A stretch of DNA of 64,000 bases, taken from the NCBI GenBank assembly GCA_044841755.1, contig JAXOFM010000001.1, positions 930,001-994,000 of the forward strand, read 5' to 3'. The notes beneath the pieces were generated by a model. That model did no database searches. It was not told where the DNA came from and worked only from the letters and a program-made list of their open reading frames with translations. A program made the translations under genes and the position numbers. Shown one piece after another: positions 51,116 through 60,103 of the stretch. Source of the stretch: CAZAPO01 sp044841755. Lineage in GTDB: Bacteria > Bacteroidota > Bacteroidia > Flavobacteriales > Flavobacteriaceae. Positions within the stretch are counted from its first letter, which is position 1. Every line of letters begins with the position of its first letter.

Positions 51116-54100
51116 TACTGAGTTGTATCGATAGGTATAGTTGTGTCGGTTGGAATATCAGGATCATTTAACTGAGGTGCTTCTTCTGTTTCCCCGGTGA
51201 ATAATCTGATAAAGTTGTTGTACTTTTCCATTTCAGCCCTAACAAACTCCTCTTCTTCATAAGTAAACAATAAATCAATTAAACTTCTATAACGAGCTAT
51301 ATCAGTTGATATTTCATCAATTAATCGTTCCTGATTTTCTTCTGGAATACCGCTAAAATAAGTAAGACTTTCTTGATACTTTTTAGAAACTTCTCCATAT
51401 AATTGACGCCCTTTTTCTTTTGCGTCAACCTCATAATAGGTACTTATATATGGCTCTAGAAGGGTGTAGTATCCAAATATGTCAACAGGCATTTTTTCCA
51501 TTGCTAAATCTGCTATTTCTTCAGCTTTGTCATTATCACCTTCGTTGATTAGCGTTTCAATCAGTCTAGCTAAATTCCCTCTATAAGAAATTCCATTTTT
51601 TCTAGATTCTACGTCATGGTAAATATCTGTTCCACTATTTCCCCATGTCCAATCTTTGACCTTTTCATACATCAATTCACTATCAATACGACCCATGTCA
51701 AACGGATTTGCCTGATCAACTGGAGTCCTTATAGGCACTAACTTATAACAAAGACCATCAAGCTGTAAATAGTTTTTCATCCATATATAATCATCATCGC
51801 CAAAGGCGCCACCAGTAAAATAAATTGGACGCTCCCAATTATTATTGGCAACAATATCTAACATGAGTAAACGGTTTTTATAAAGATTACCTGAAGTAAT
51901 TCTAAGATCGATATAAGGAACGATCTCATCAGCATCCTTAGGTTTTACAATACCATTTTTTAGTACGGATTCTTTGTCAACAGGAATCCTTAGATTTTTA
52001 GTTGGTAAATAGTTAGAATTTAGATCTTGACGTCTAAATTGATTCAGATCATATCCTTCTTGTTCAATAACATATCTATATTTTGCTCTAGGATTATCAC
52101 TAGTTGCAAAATTCAAGGCTTCTTTAATGTCTAAGGCTATTGAATCAGGAAGTACTTGCTGAATTGGTAACACATCACGCGTTCCATATTTGTACTCATC
52201 ATGAGTTAACTGTGAAGGAATAGGTTCACTCTCATAGGCTTGACGTTTCATTTGATCGATGTACCAATCAGTTTGAAAAAGGCTAGTATTAACAACTCTT
52301 ACGTCTGTTCTTACACCTTCAATCTCCTGCAAATACCATAACGGGAATGAATCGTTATCTCCAATACTAAACAATATGGCATTTGGTGCACAGGACTCCA
52401 AATATTTACGAGCCATGGAAAGGGCTGTTTTCTTCCCTGAACGATCATGATCATCCCAATTATTAGCGGCTAAAATCCCAGGAACCAATACTAAGCATGC
52501 TAAAGTAACTACTGGTGCTAGAAGTTTTTGTTTTGTGAAAGCACTTAAAAAATTATAAATAGCATATACACCAAAACCAATCCAAATAGCAAACACATAG
52601 AAAGAACCTACTACTGAGTAATCACGCTCCCGAGGTTCAAAAGGTCTTACATTGGTGTATACCTGAATGGCTAAACCTGTAAACAAAAAGAATACGAGCA
52701 TTACCCAGAATAACTTCTTATCACTATTAAAAACGAAGAAGAACCCTATTAAACCTAATATAAGAGGTAAGAAATAATAGGTGTTTCGTGCTTTATTATT
52801 TAATACATCACTTGGTAAATTATCTTGTGGAAGCCCTAAATGCATTTCGTCAATAAAATTGATGCCACTTATCCAGTTTCCATGCATGTCGTATTTACCT
52901 TGAATATCATCTTGTCTTCCAGTAAAATTCCACATAAAGTAGCGCCAGTACATATACCCAAGTTGGTATTCTAAAAGGTAAGCTATATTAGTTCCGAGCG
53001 ATGGTTTTTCAATATCTAAATATCTAGGACCATAAGTTCTAAGAAAGGTCGAATACTGTTCGTAATCTATCTCACCATTATTTACTCTACTCATGAAATC
53101 AGACACCAAACTCCTCACTTCATTATTCATTTGATATTCTGGCTTTATCTTAAAGTTTAAAAAGCCAGTATACATCATATAGTTTTCGGCATGCTCAGCA
53201 CTCCACATTCTAGGTAATAGTGAAGCATGATCTGAGTTATAGTTATAAGAAGCACCTTTATAATCGTTTACGATTACATATTCACCCTTTTCATGATCTT
53301 TTTCATATTTAGGTTTGTCATCTCTGTAAGGATCGTTTGCATCTAAACCTGAATATTGTTCAGTAAATTGAGGTCCAAAAAACAGATAGGTTTTAGGGTA
53401 TTGTTCTAAGTTATAGTATGCTAATAATTCTCTTGCGCTCGAAGGATCATTTTCATTAATAATAACATTTGCGTTTGCTCTTATAGGAAGCATAATCCAT
53501 GATGAAAAACCAAGAATTACAAATGTTAAGCAGAGAATTGCTGTATTAATATGTTTATATTGTTTTTCTCTGGTGTACTTTAAACCTAAGTAAATAGCAC
53601 CAACTAATATTATTAACGCTATAATTGACCCTGAATTAAACGGAAGTCCAACACTGTTTACAAAGAAAATCTCAAGAGCACTAAAAAAACGTAAAATGTT
53701 TGGTGCTAATAACTTGAAGATGAATAATAGAATTGCTATTACAACAGCATTAGCAATAATAAAATTCTTAACTGTGATTGTTTTATAATGCTTAAAGAAG
53801 TAAATAAGCCCAATAGCAGGAATTGTCAATAATCCCATAAAGTGCACTCCAAACGAAAGACCAACAATAAATGAGATTAAGATTAACCATTTATTTCCCC
53901 TTGGCTTACCCATATCTTGCTCCCAACGTAATCCTAAATAGAACATGACTGCCATAATAAGAGTTGCCATAGCGTAAACTTCGGTTTCAACAGCGTTGAA
54001 CCAAAATGAATCGGTAAAAGTGAAAGCAATACTTCCAACAAAGGCAGAACCCAAAATAGCTTGACCTTGGTTTGGGGTCATTTCACCACCTTTAACAACC

Positions 54101-54417
54101 ACTTTTTGTAGTAACATCGATATTGACCAGAACATAAAAGCTATAGTAAAAGCACTAGATGCAGCACTCATCATGTTAAGCATCATTCCTATCTGAGAAG
54201 GATCGGTTGCGAAAAGTGAGAAAAAAGCACCTAACATTTGAAATAACGGAGCTCCTGGTGGATGTCCAACTTGCAACTTAGATGAGGTTAATATATATTC
54301 TCCAGCATCCCAAAAACTAACTGTTGGTTCAACAGTTAAGCTGTATACAATAAGTGCAATTAAAAAAGATAACCAACCTAAAATGGTATTCCATTTTTTA
54401 AAGTTGAACTGTGTCAT
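51115..54417 (-). CDS. DUF2723-family large membrane protein (putative GT-C glycosyltransferase)
   Basis: This 1100-residue protein has about a dozen membrane segments in its first half (15-32, 75-100, 120-150, 175-250 and others, then 545-610 and 625-650) and a long soluble C-terminal part (660-1100) with helical repeats. PTVSFWDAGEYILTSSKLQVGHPPGAPLF near the N-terminus contains the GT-C hallmark Asp in the first loop (WDAGEY). DUF2723 proteins are thought to be protein O-glycosyltransferase-like enzymes, but I cannot prove it here. It lies upstream of, and is coupled by one-base overlap to, the polysaccharide deacetylase. Confidence 0.9.
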   Translation of the reverse strand: MTQFNFKKWNTILGWLSFLIALIVYSLTVEPTVSFWDAGEYILTSSKLQVGHPPGAPLFQMLGAFFSLFATDPSQIGMMLNMMSAASSAFTIAFMFWSISMLLQKVVVKGGEMTPNQGQAILGSAFVGSIAFTFTDSFWFNAVETEVYAMATLIMAVMFYLGLRWEQDMGKPRGNKWLILISFIVGLSFGVHFMGLLTIPAIGLIYFFKHYKTITVKNFIIANAVVIAILLFIFKLLAPNILRFFSALEIFFVNSVGLPFNSGSIIALIILVGAIYLGLKYTREKQYKHINTAILCLTFVILGFSSWIMLPIRANANVIINENDPSSARELLAYYNLEQYPKTYLFFGPQFTEQYSGLDANDPYRDDKPKYEKDHEKGEYVIVNDYKGASYNYNSDHASLLPRMWSAEHAENYMMYTGFLNFKIKPEYQMNNEVRSLVSDFMSRVNNGEIDYEQYSTFLRTYGPRYLDIEKPSLGTNIAYLLEYQLGYMYWRYFMWNFTGRQDDIQGKYDMHGNWISGINFIDEMHLGLPQDNLPSDVLNNKARNTYYFLPLILGLIGFFFVFNSDKKLFWVMLVFFLFTGLAIQVYTNVRPFEPRERDYSVVGSFYVFAIWIGFGVYAIYNFLSAFTKQKLLAPVVTLACLVLVPGILAANNWDDHDRSGKKTALSMARKYLESCAPNAILFSIGDNDSFPLWYLQEIEGVRTDVRVVNTSLFQTDWYIDQMKRQAYESEPIPSQLTHDEYKYGTRDVLPIQQVLPDSIALDIKEALNFATSDNPRAKYRYVIEQEGYDLNQFRRQDLNSNYLPTKNLRIPVDKESVLKNGIVKPKDADEIVPYIDLRITSGNLYKNRLLMLDIVANNNWERPIYFTGGAFGDDDYIWMKNYLQLDGLCYKLVPIRTPVDQANPFDMGRIDSELMYEKVKDWTWGNSGTDIYHDVESRKNGISYRGNLARLIETLINEGDNDKAEEIADLAMEKMPVDIFGYYTLLEPYISTYYEVDAKEKGRQLYGEVSKKYQESLTYFSGIPEENQERLIDEISTDIARYRSLIDLLFTYEEEEFVRAEMEKYNNFIRLFTGETEEAPQLNDPDIPTDTTIPIDTTQ

Positions 54418-54521
54418 AAATCGTGTTTTGTTACTGTTGGCGAATTTAGCAATAAATAAATTACGCTAAAGCGTTTTTAAGTAAACGTTAAGTATTGGAC
54501 GTTATTTTCTTAAAAAAATGC

Positions 54522-54551
54522 TTGTGCAAATAAAACTTTGTTATAAATTTG
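54522..54551 (+). promoter_or_regulatory. Promoter of tRNA-Gln
   Basis: TTG (54522-54524), 19 bp and TAAATTTG (54544-54551) match the phylum promoter. It is placed 55 bp before the tRNA. Confidence 0.6.
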
Positions 54552-54606
54552 CACCCGCCTGAACGATAAAAGTTATTTTTATTGGTCAGGTCCTCATTTA
54601 AGGTGA

Positions 54607-54679
54607 TGGCCCATGGTGTAACTGGCAACACGTCTGGTTTTGGTCCAGAAGAGTCTAGGTTCGAGCCCTAGTGGGCCAA
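54607..54679 (+). tRNA. tRNA-Gln (anticodon TTG)
   Basis: This is a 73-nt cloverleaf. Acceptor arms are TGGCCCA (54607-54613) and TGGGCCA (54672-54678), with discriminator A. The anticodon stem TCTGG/CCAGA encloses TTTTGGT, giving anticodon TTG. The T-loop AGGTTCGAGCCCT is intact. CCA is not encoded. Confidence 0.95.
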
Positions 54680-54683
54680 CAAG

Positions 54684-54714
54684 AAATCCAACTTTTTTTG
54701 AGTTGGATTTTTTA
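54684..54714 (+). terminator. Rho-independent terminator of tRNA-Gln
   Basis: AAATCCAACT (54684-54693) and AGTTGGATTT (54701-54710) pair, with loop T6G. T residues continue to 54713. Confidence 0.8.
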
Positions 54715-54770
54715 TTTACAATCGCCTTTTAAAAGGTACTATTAGCAATAATAAATTGACCTTTTAAACC

Positions 54771-54803
54771 TTTGCAAAAATCGAATATAATGTCGTATAT
54801 TTG
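54771..54803 (+). promoter_or_regulatory. Promoter of rimP-nusA-infB
   Basis: TTTG (54771-54774) and TATATTTG (54796-54803) are separated by 21 bp. Transcription would start near 54810, giving a leader of about 50 nt before the rimP ATG. Confidence 0.5.
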
Positions 54804-54828
54804 CAGCGTTGTAAGAAAAAAGATAAAT

Positions 54829-54854
54829 GAGGGGACGAGAAGTCCCCTCTTTTT
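54829..54854 (+). terminator. Terminator-like hairpin in the rimP leader, inside an 11-codon ORF
   Basis: GAGGGGAC (54829-54836), loop GAGAA, and GTCCCCTC (54842-54849) pair perfectly and are followed by TTTTT. It lies 9 nt before the rimP ATG. A short frame from ATG 54827 to TAA 54862 (MRGREVPSFYT) runs through the hairpin and stops one base before the rimP start. Ribosomes on it would melt the hairpin, so attenuation is plausible. Confidence 0.6.
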
Positions 54855-54863
54855 ATACTTAAA

Positions 54864-55328
54864 ATGTTTAGAGAAAAAGTAACAGAATTATTAGATCAAG
54901 CTCTCGAAGAACGTCAAGATTTATTCTTGTTGAGTTGTGATGTGTCAGAAGCCAATTCAATTAAGATAATTATTGATGGCGACAACGGAGTTCTTGTTGA
55001 AGATTGTATGTTTATTAGCAGAGCTATAGAACATAACTTAGATAGAGAAGAGCAAGATTTTTCTCTTGAGGTTGCCTCGGCAGGAGCAACAACTCCTTTT
55101 TCGCATAAACGTCAGTATAAAAAGAATATTGGAAGAACTCTTGCTATTAAAGCGATAGATAATCAAAAATTTGAAGGTACACTTTCAGAGGCCAATGAAG
55201 AAGAAATTGTACTGACTTGGAAAGCACGAGAGCCAAAACCAATTGGTAAAGGAAAAGTGACCGTAGAGAAGGAAGCTAAACTTCCTTACGAGAATATAAT
55301 AGAAGCAAAAGTTAAGATAAAATTTTAA
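54864..55328 (+). CDS. rimP: Ribosome maturation factor RimP
   Basis: This 154-residue protein is needed for 30S assembly. The N-terminal domain includes the block IKIIIDGDNGVLVEDCMFISR and the phrase LEVASAGATTPFSHKRQY, in which the usual SPG becomes SAG. The C-terminal SH3-like domain covers about 92-154 (GRTLAIKAIDNQKFEGTLSEANEEE). Family size is normal. It is the first gene of the rimP-nusA-infB operon. The intriguing hairpin and uORF directly precede it. Confidence 0.95.
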   Translation: MFREKVTELLDQALEERQDLFLLSCDVSEANSIKIIIDGDNGVLVEDCMFISRAIEHNLDREEQDFSLEVASAGATTPFSHKRQYKKNIGRTLAIKAIDNQKFEGTLSEANEEEIVLTWKAREPKPIGKGKVTVEKEAKLPYENIIEAKVKIKF

Positions 55329-55340
55329 TCCAGAATTATT

Positions 55341-56573
55341 ATGGAAAATCTTGCGTTAATTGAATCATTTTCAGAGTTTAAAGACGATAAATTAATAGAT
55401 CGTGTAACCTTAATGGCGATTTTAGAAGATGTATTTAGAAATGCACTAAAGAAGAAATTTGGGGACGACGATAACTTTGATATTATTATCAACCCAGATA
55501 AAGGAGATTTAGAGATTTGGAGAAACCGAATTGTTGTTGCAGATGGTGAGGTTGAAGATGAGAATCAGGAGATTTCGTTGTCAGATGCTCAAAAGATAGA
55601 GCCTGATTTTGAAGTTGGTGAAGATGTATCAGAAGAAGTGAAGCTTATTGATCTTGGTCGTAGAGCTATTCTAGCTTTACGTCAAAACTTGATTTCAAAG
55701 ATTCACGAGCATGATAATACTAATATCTACAAACAGTTTAAAGATCTTGTAGGAGAAATTTATACTGCTGAAGTGCATCATATTCGTCATAGAGCAATCA
55801 TTTTGTTAGACGACGAAGGGAATGAAATCATTTTACCTAAAGACAGACAAATTCCTTCAGATTTCTTTAGAAAAGGGGAAAATGTTCGTGGTATTATTGA
55901 GAGTGTAGAGTTAAAAGGTAATAAGCCAGCTATTCTAATGTCAAGAACTGCCCCTGCTTTCTTAGAGAAGTTATTTGAGCAGGAAATTCCAGAGGTATTT
56001 GATGGATTGATCAACGTAAAAAATGTAGTACGAATCCCAGGTGAAAAAGCAAAGGTTGCTGTAGATTCTTATGACGATAGAATTGATCCAGTTGGTGCTT
56101 GTGTTGGTATGAAAGGATCACGTATTCATGGTATAGTACGTGAACTTGGTAACGAGAACATTGATGTGATCAACTATACAAACAACCTTCAATTATATAT
56201 AACAAGAGCCTTAAGTCCAGCAAGAGTTACTTCAATTAAGATTGATGAAGAAGCAAAACGCGCCGAAGTAATCTTAAAACCAGAAGAAGTAAGTAAAGCA
56301 ATAGGTAGAGGAGGTCATAACATTCGTTTAGCAGGTCAATTAACAGGATATGAGATTGATGTATTTAGAGAAGGAGTAGAAGAAGATGTTGAGTTAACTG
56401 AATTCTCTGATGAAATCGATGCTTGGATCATAGAAGAACTGGCAAAGGTTGGTTTAGATACAGCTAAGAGTGTACTTGAGTTGGATACAGCTGATTTAGT
56501 TAAGCGTACAGACCTTGAAGAAGAGACAATTGAAGAGGTGTTTAGAATTCTAAAGGAAGAGTTCGAAGATTAA
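55341..56573 (+). CDS. nusA: Transcription termination/antitermination factor NusA
   Basis: This 410-residue NusA has an N-terminal RNA-polymerase-binding domain (1-125), an S1 domain (about 135-200, VGEIYTAEVHHIRHRAIILLDD), and KH1 and KH2 (205-345; VDSYDDRIDPVGACVGMKGSRI and KAIGRGGHNIRLAGQLTGYEIDV by outline). A short acidic C-terminal region has one helix-hairpin-helix-like segment (ELAKVGLDTAKSVLELDTADL). It is 12 bp after rimP. Confidence 0.97.
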   Translation: MENLALIESFSEFKDDKLIDRVTLMAILEDVFRNALKKKFGDDDNFDIIINPDKGDLEIWRNRIVVADGEVEDENQEISLSDAQKIEPDFEVGEDVSEEVKLIDLGRRAILALRQNLISKIHEHDNTNIYKQFKDLVGEIYTAEVHHIRHRAIILLDDEGNEIILPKDRQIPSDFFRKGENVRGIIESVELKGNKPAILMSRTAPAFLEKLFEQEIPEVFDGLINVKNVVRIPGEKAKVAVDSYDDRIDPVGACVGMKGSRIHGIVRELGNENIDVINYTNNLQLYITRALSPARVTSIKIDEEAKRAEVILKPEEVSKAIGRGGHNIRLAGQLTGYEIDVFREGVEEDVELTEFSDEIDAWIIEELAKVGLDTAKSVLELDTADLVKRTDLEEETIEEVFRILKEEFED

Positions 56574-56590
56574 AAAAATATTATATCTTA

Positions 56591-56671
56591 GGTGGATAAA
56601 GTCTAACCTGCTGCCAGGTAGAATTTCACCCAATTTGTAGAAGATAAAACCGAAACAGTAAGAGTTACTGT
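56591..56671 (+). promoter_or_regulatory. Structured leader between nusA and infB
   Basis: ACCTG (56606-56610) and CAGGT (56615-56619) pair inside GGTG (56591-56594) and CACC (56627-56630). A second hairpin is ACAGTAA (56655-56661) with TTACTGT (56665-56671). It ends 22 bp before the infB ATG. No T-tract, so it may control translation or mRNA processing. Confidence 0.4.
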
Positions 56672-56693
56672 TAGATATTTATAAAGGCAATTT

Positions 56694-59435
56694 ATGGCTG
56701 GAACAATTAGATTAAATAAAGTACTTAGGGAATTAAATATTTCTATTGACCGTGCTGTAGACTTCCTAGAGTCTAAAGGCGTTCAGATAGAAAAACGCCC
56801 TACTACAAAAATTACAGCAGAAGTGTATGAAATTCTTGCAGGTGAATTTCAAACCGATGCTAGTAAAAAAGTTGCTTCAAAAGAGGTAAGTGAAGCGAAG
56901 CAGAAAGAAAAAGAAGCACTTCGATTACAGCGAGAGCGAGAAATTGAAGAAAAACTTAAAAAGGAAGAAACCTCTAAGCAAGAAGTTGTTAAGGCCAAAA
57001 CAACATTACAAGGTCCTAAGCAAATTGGAAAAATAGACTTAGAAGCACCTAAAAAAGCTGAGCCTAAAAAAGAAGAGGTTAAAGAAAAAGAAGAAAAGAA
57101 GGAACCTGCTGCTAAAAAAGAACCTGCAAAGCCAAAAGTTGAGGAGCCTAAAAAAGAACCTGCAAAGCCTAAAGAAGAGAAGCCTGAAGTAAAAGTAGAA
57201 GCTCCAAAAAAGGAAAAGATTACTGAAGAGCTAGAGGTTAAGGAGGAAAAGGTAAAAACACAATACCAAAAACTTACGGGACCAAAGGCTACTGGTGAAA
57301 AAATAGACCTTTCCGTATTTGCAAAACCTAAGAAAAAGAAGGAAGAAAAGTCTACAGATAAAGGTAAAGCTGCTTCAGCAGATGCTAAAAAGAAACGTCG
57401 TAGAATAAGCAAACCAGGAGGTGGAAATAATAACCAAGGAAATCAGCGACATGGTGGACAACAAAGAGGTGGTCAAAGAGGAGGACAGAAAGGTAGAGGA
57501 AGACGCCCACAAGTTGTAAAAGAGGAGCCAAGTGCAGAAGAAGTACAAAGACAAGTTCGTGAAACCTTAGAAAAACTTCAAGGGAAGTCTAACAAGGGTA
57601 AAGGAGCAAAATATAGAAGAGAGAAAAGAGAGCAACACAGAGAGCAGACAGAAAAAGAATTACAGGCACAAGCAGAAGAAAGCAAGGTGCTTAAAGTAAC
57701 TGAGTTTGTAACTGCAAATGAGGTTGCTACCATGATGAATGTTTCGGTAACACAAGTAATATCTGCTTGTATGTCTTTAGGAATGATGGTTACCATGAAT
57801 CAGCGTTTAGATGCTGAGACATTATCTATCGTTGCCGAAGAGTTCGGATATAAAGTAGAGTTTGTAACCGCCGATATTGAAGAGGCTATAGAAGAGGTTG
57901 AAGATAACCCAGAAGATCTACAAGAACGTGCTCCAATTGTAACAGTTATGGGTCACGTTGATCATGGTAAAACTTCTTTACTTGATTATATACGTGAAGA
58001 AAATGTAATTGCTGGAGAATCAGGAGGAATTACACAACACATTGGTGCTTATGGAGTAACATTAGATTCTGGTCAAAAGATTGCTTTCTTAGATACTCCT
58101 GGTCACGAAGCCTTTACTGCAATGCGCGCTCGTGGTGCTCAAGTAACAGATATTGCAATTATTGTTGCTGCTGCAGATGATGACATCATGCCGCAGACTA
58201 AAGAAGCAATTTCTCATGCACAAGCTGCAGGAGTGCCAATTGTTTTTGCAATTAATAAGATTGATTTACCAACTGCAAATCCTGAAAAGATTAAGGAAGG
58301 ATTAGCAAATATGAATTTATTGGTAGAAGATTGGGGAGGTAAAGTTCAATCGCATGATATTTCGGCTAAAGTAGGAACTGGAGTTAAAGAATTATTAGAA
58401 AAGGTATTGCTTGAAGCTGAACTATTAGAACTTAAAGCTAATCCTAATAAGCCAGCTCAAGGAACTGTTGTTGAAGCGTTTTTAGATAAAGGTAGAGGTT
58501 ATGTTTCTACAATATTGGTGCAAGCAGGAACACTAAGAGTTGGAGATTATGTTCTTGCTGGTAAAAACAGTGGTAAGGTGAAGGCTATGCACGATGAAAG
58601 AGGAAATGATGTTGCTGAAGCAGGCCCTTCTACACCAGTTTCAATTTTGGGATTAGATGGTGCGCCACAAGCAGGTGATAAATTCAATGTATTTGAAGAC
58701 GAACGTGAAGCAAAACAAATTGCTGCAAAACGAACGCAACTTCAAAGAGAACAATCGGTTAGAACACAGCGTCATATTACCCTTGATGAAATTGGTAGAC
58801 GTATTGCTTTAGGTGACTTTAAAGAATTAAATGTAATTCTTAAAGGTGATGTTGATGGTTCAGTTGAGGCATTGACCGATTCATTTCAAAAGTTATCAAC
58901 CGAAGAAATTCAAGTTAATATTATTCATAAAGGAGTTGGAGCGATTACAGAAAGTGATGTATTATTAGCTTCTGCTTCTGATGCTGTTATTATTGGATTT
59001 AATGTTCGTCCAATGGGTAATGCACGTCAAATTGCAGACAAGGAAGAAATTGATATCAGAATGTATTCAATTATATACGATGCTATCAACGATCTTAAAG
59101 ATGCGATGGAAGGTATGCTTTCTCCAGAATTTAAAGAAGAAATTACGGGTACAGCAGAAATTAGAGAAACCTTTAAGATTTCTAAAATTGGAACCATTGC
59201 TGGATGTATGGTAACTAATGGTAAGATATTTAGAAATTCAGGAGTGCGACTAATTAGAGAAGGTGTAGTTGTTTACACTGGGGAATTAGCTTCATTAAAG
59301 AGATTTAAAGATGATGTAAAAGAAGTGTCTAAAGGATACGATTGTGGTATGCAGATTAAGAACTACAATGATATTAGAGAGCTTGATATTATTGAAGCCT
59401 TCCAAGAAGTTGCAGTTAAGAAGACACTTAAGTAA
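56694..59435 (+). CDS. infB: Translation initiation factor IF-2
   Basis: This 913-residue GTPase brings initiator tRNA to the ribosome. The N-terminal IF2_N helix bundle (IRLNKVLRELNISIDRAVDFL) is followed by a long Lys/Glu/Pro linker (60-300), with a Gly/Arg-rich patch. A second N-domain (VTEFVTANEVATMMNVS) comes next. Then the G domain: G1 GHVDHGKTS, G2 GGITQHIGAY, G3 DTPGHEAF, G4 NKID, G5 SAKVGTG. Domains II to IV fill the rest to IEAFQEVAVKKTLK. It is the third gene of the operon. The extended linker is usual in this phylum. Confidence 0.98.
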   Translation: MAGTIRLNKVLRELNISIDRAVDFLESKGVQIEKRPTTKITAEVYEILAGEFQTDASKKVASKEVSEAKQKEKEALRLQREREIEEKLKKEETSKQEVVKAKTTLQGPKQIGKIDLEAPKKAEPKKEEVKEKEEKKEPAAKKEPAKPKVEEPKKEPAKPKEEKPEVKVEAPKKEKITEELEVKEEKVKTQYQKLTGPKATGEKIDLSVFAKPKKKKEEKSTDKGKAASADAKKKRRRISKPGGGNNNQGNQRHGGQQRGGQRGGQKGRGRRPQVVKEEPSAEEVQRQVRETLEKLQGKSNKGKGAKYRREKREQHREQTEKELQAQAEESKVLKVTEFVTANEVATMMNVSVTQVISACMSLGMMVTMNQRLDAETLSIVAEEFGYKVEFVTADIEEAIEEVEDNPEDLQERAPIVTVMGHVDHGKTSLLDYIREENVIAGESGGITQHIGAYGVTLDSGQKIAFLDTPGHEAFTAMRARGAQVTDIAIIVAAADDDIMPQTKEAISHAQAAGVPIVFAINKIDLPTANPEKIKEGLANMNLLVEDWGGKVQSHDISAKVGTGVKELLEKVLLEAELLELKANPNKPAQGTVVEAFLDKGRGYVSTILVQAGTLRVGDYVLAGKNSGKVKAMHDERGNDVAEAGPSTPVSILGLDGAPQAGDKFNVFEDEREAKQIAAKRTQLQREQSVRTQRHITLDEIGRRIALGDFKELNVILKGDVDGSVEALTDSFQKLSTEEIQVNIIHKGVGAITESDVLLASASDAVIIGFNVRPMGNARQIADKEEIDIRMYSIIYDAINDLKDAMEGMLSPEFKEEITGTAEIRETFKISKIGTIAGCMVTNGKIFRNSGVRLIREGVVVYTGELASLKRFKDDVKEVSKGYDCGMQIKNYNDIRELDIIEAFQEVAVKKTLK

Positions 59436-59453
59436 TTAGTGAATAGACAAAAT

Positions 59454-59482
59454 AAAAAAAGCGGCCTAAGGCCGCTTTTTTT
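59454..59482. terminator. Bidirectional terminator between infB and the SPOR-domain gene
   Basis: AGCGGCC (59460-59466) and GGCCGCT (59470-59476) pair around TAA, flanked by an A run and a T run. It ends infB on the plus strand and the SPOR-domain gene on the minus strand. Confidence 0.88.
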
Positions 59483-59493
59483 ATTTATGATTT

Positions 59494-59889
59494 TTAAGGT
59501 TCAAGTTTTTCTTTTTTAGGTTTAAAAATAAAGGCACTATTGAACGCTCTTTTTATTCTTTGTAAGGCTCTATCGGCTTCTAATCGAGTTTTAAAATTAC
59601 CAACCCAAATCTTATAGTTTGGGGTTTCATAACGCATATAAGTAGACCAATCAGAAAAAGTTTTCCTAAAATCTTCACGAGCTTTAATAGCACCATTTCT
59701 GTTGCCATTAAAAATCTGAATTCTGTAGTTTACTTTAGTTTTATTTACCTCTTTTTTTAATCTTATTAAAGTTTCAATGTCTTCATCTTGATTAACAGCA
59801 ACTGTTCCTTCTTGTGCATTAGTAAAAAACATGAAAGATACTGAAAATAAGCAAGTTAAAATAAGATTTTTAGCGTTGTTATAGACCAT
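59494..59889 (-). CDS. Secreted SPOR-domain protein
   Basis: This is a 131-residue exported protein from ATG 59889 (MVYNNAKNLILTCLFSVSFMF, signal ending FTNAQ). An upstream in-frame ATG at 59910 would add seven residues before the signal and is less likely. The C-terminal SPOR domain (about 50-131) has YRIQIFNGNRNGAIKAREDFRK, YKIWVGNFKTRLEADRALQRIK and FIFKP. SPOR domains bind denuded peptidoglycan at division sites. It is convergent with infB. Confidence 0.88.
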   Translation of the reverse strand: MVYNNAKNLILTCLFSVSFMFFTNAQEGTVAVNQDEDIETLIRLKKEVNKTKVNYRIQIFNGNRNGAIKAREDFRKTFSDWSTYMRYETPNYKIWVGNFKTRLEADRALQRIKRAFNSAFIFKPKKEKLEP

Positions 59890-60013
59890 TATTTCTGGTA
59901 TTTCATGCAAATGTAAAGTATATAAACTTAAACACTATAATTTTTATTATTTAGAATCCTTATAAATTAGATATTAACACTTATCTAACATTTCCAAAAT
60001 CGACTATAAATGT

Positions 60014-60021
60014 TACTTTTG
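60014..60021 (+). promoter_or_regulatory. -7 element TACTTTTG of the alternative complex III operon
   Basis: TACTTTTG matches TAnnTTTG. It lies 83 bp before the chosen actA ATG. The -33 region has TTTCC rather than TTG. Confidence 0.4.
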
Positions 60022-60103
60022 TGCGAGATTTTTATAACCGAATATTGTGCTTTTTTGTATGAAAAAATCGTACCAAAGTATAGAAGGTAATTCAACTAAC
60101 GAT

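Noticed and set aside
57050..57260. Apparent tandem repeats of the EPKKE type in infB
   Set aside because: This is the ordinary charged linker of IF-2 in this phylum, not a separate repeat element.
56849..57412. 187-codon open frame on the minus strand opposite infB
   Set aside because: It is the mirror of the Lys/Glu-rich IF-2 linker, so it reads as low-complexity Ser/Phe-rich sequence. No promoter or family resemblance.
60047..60103. Upstream starts (GTG 60047, ATG 60059) for actA
   Set aside because: They add a hydrophilic stretch before an otherwise complete signal peptide that starts at ATG 60104. They remain possible.
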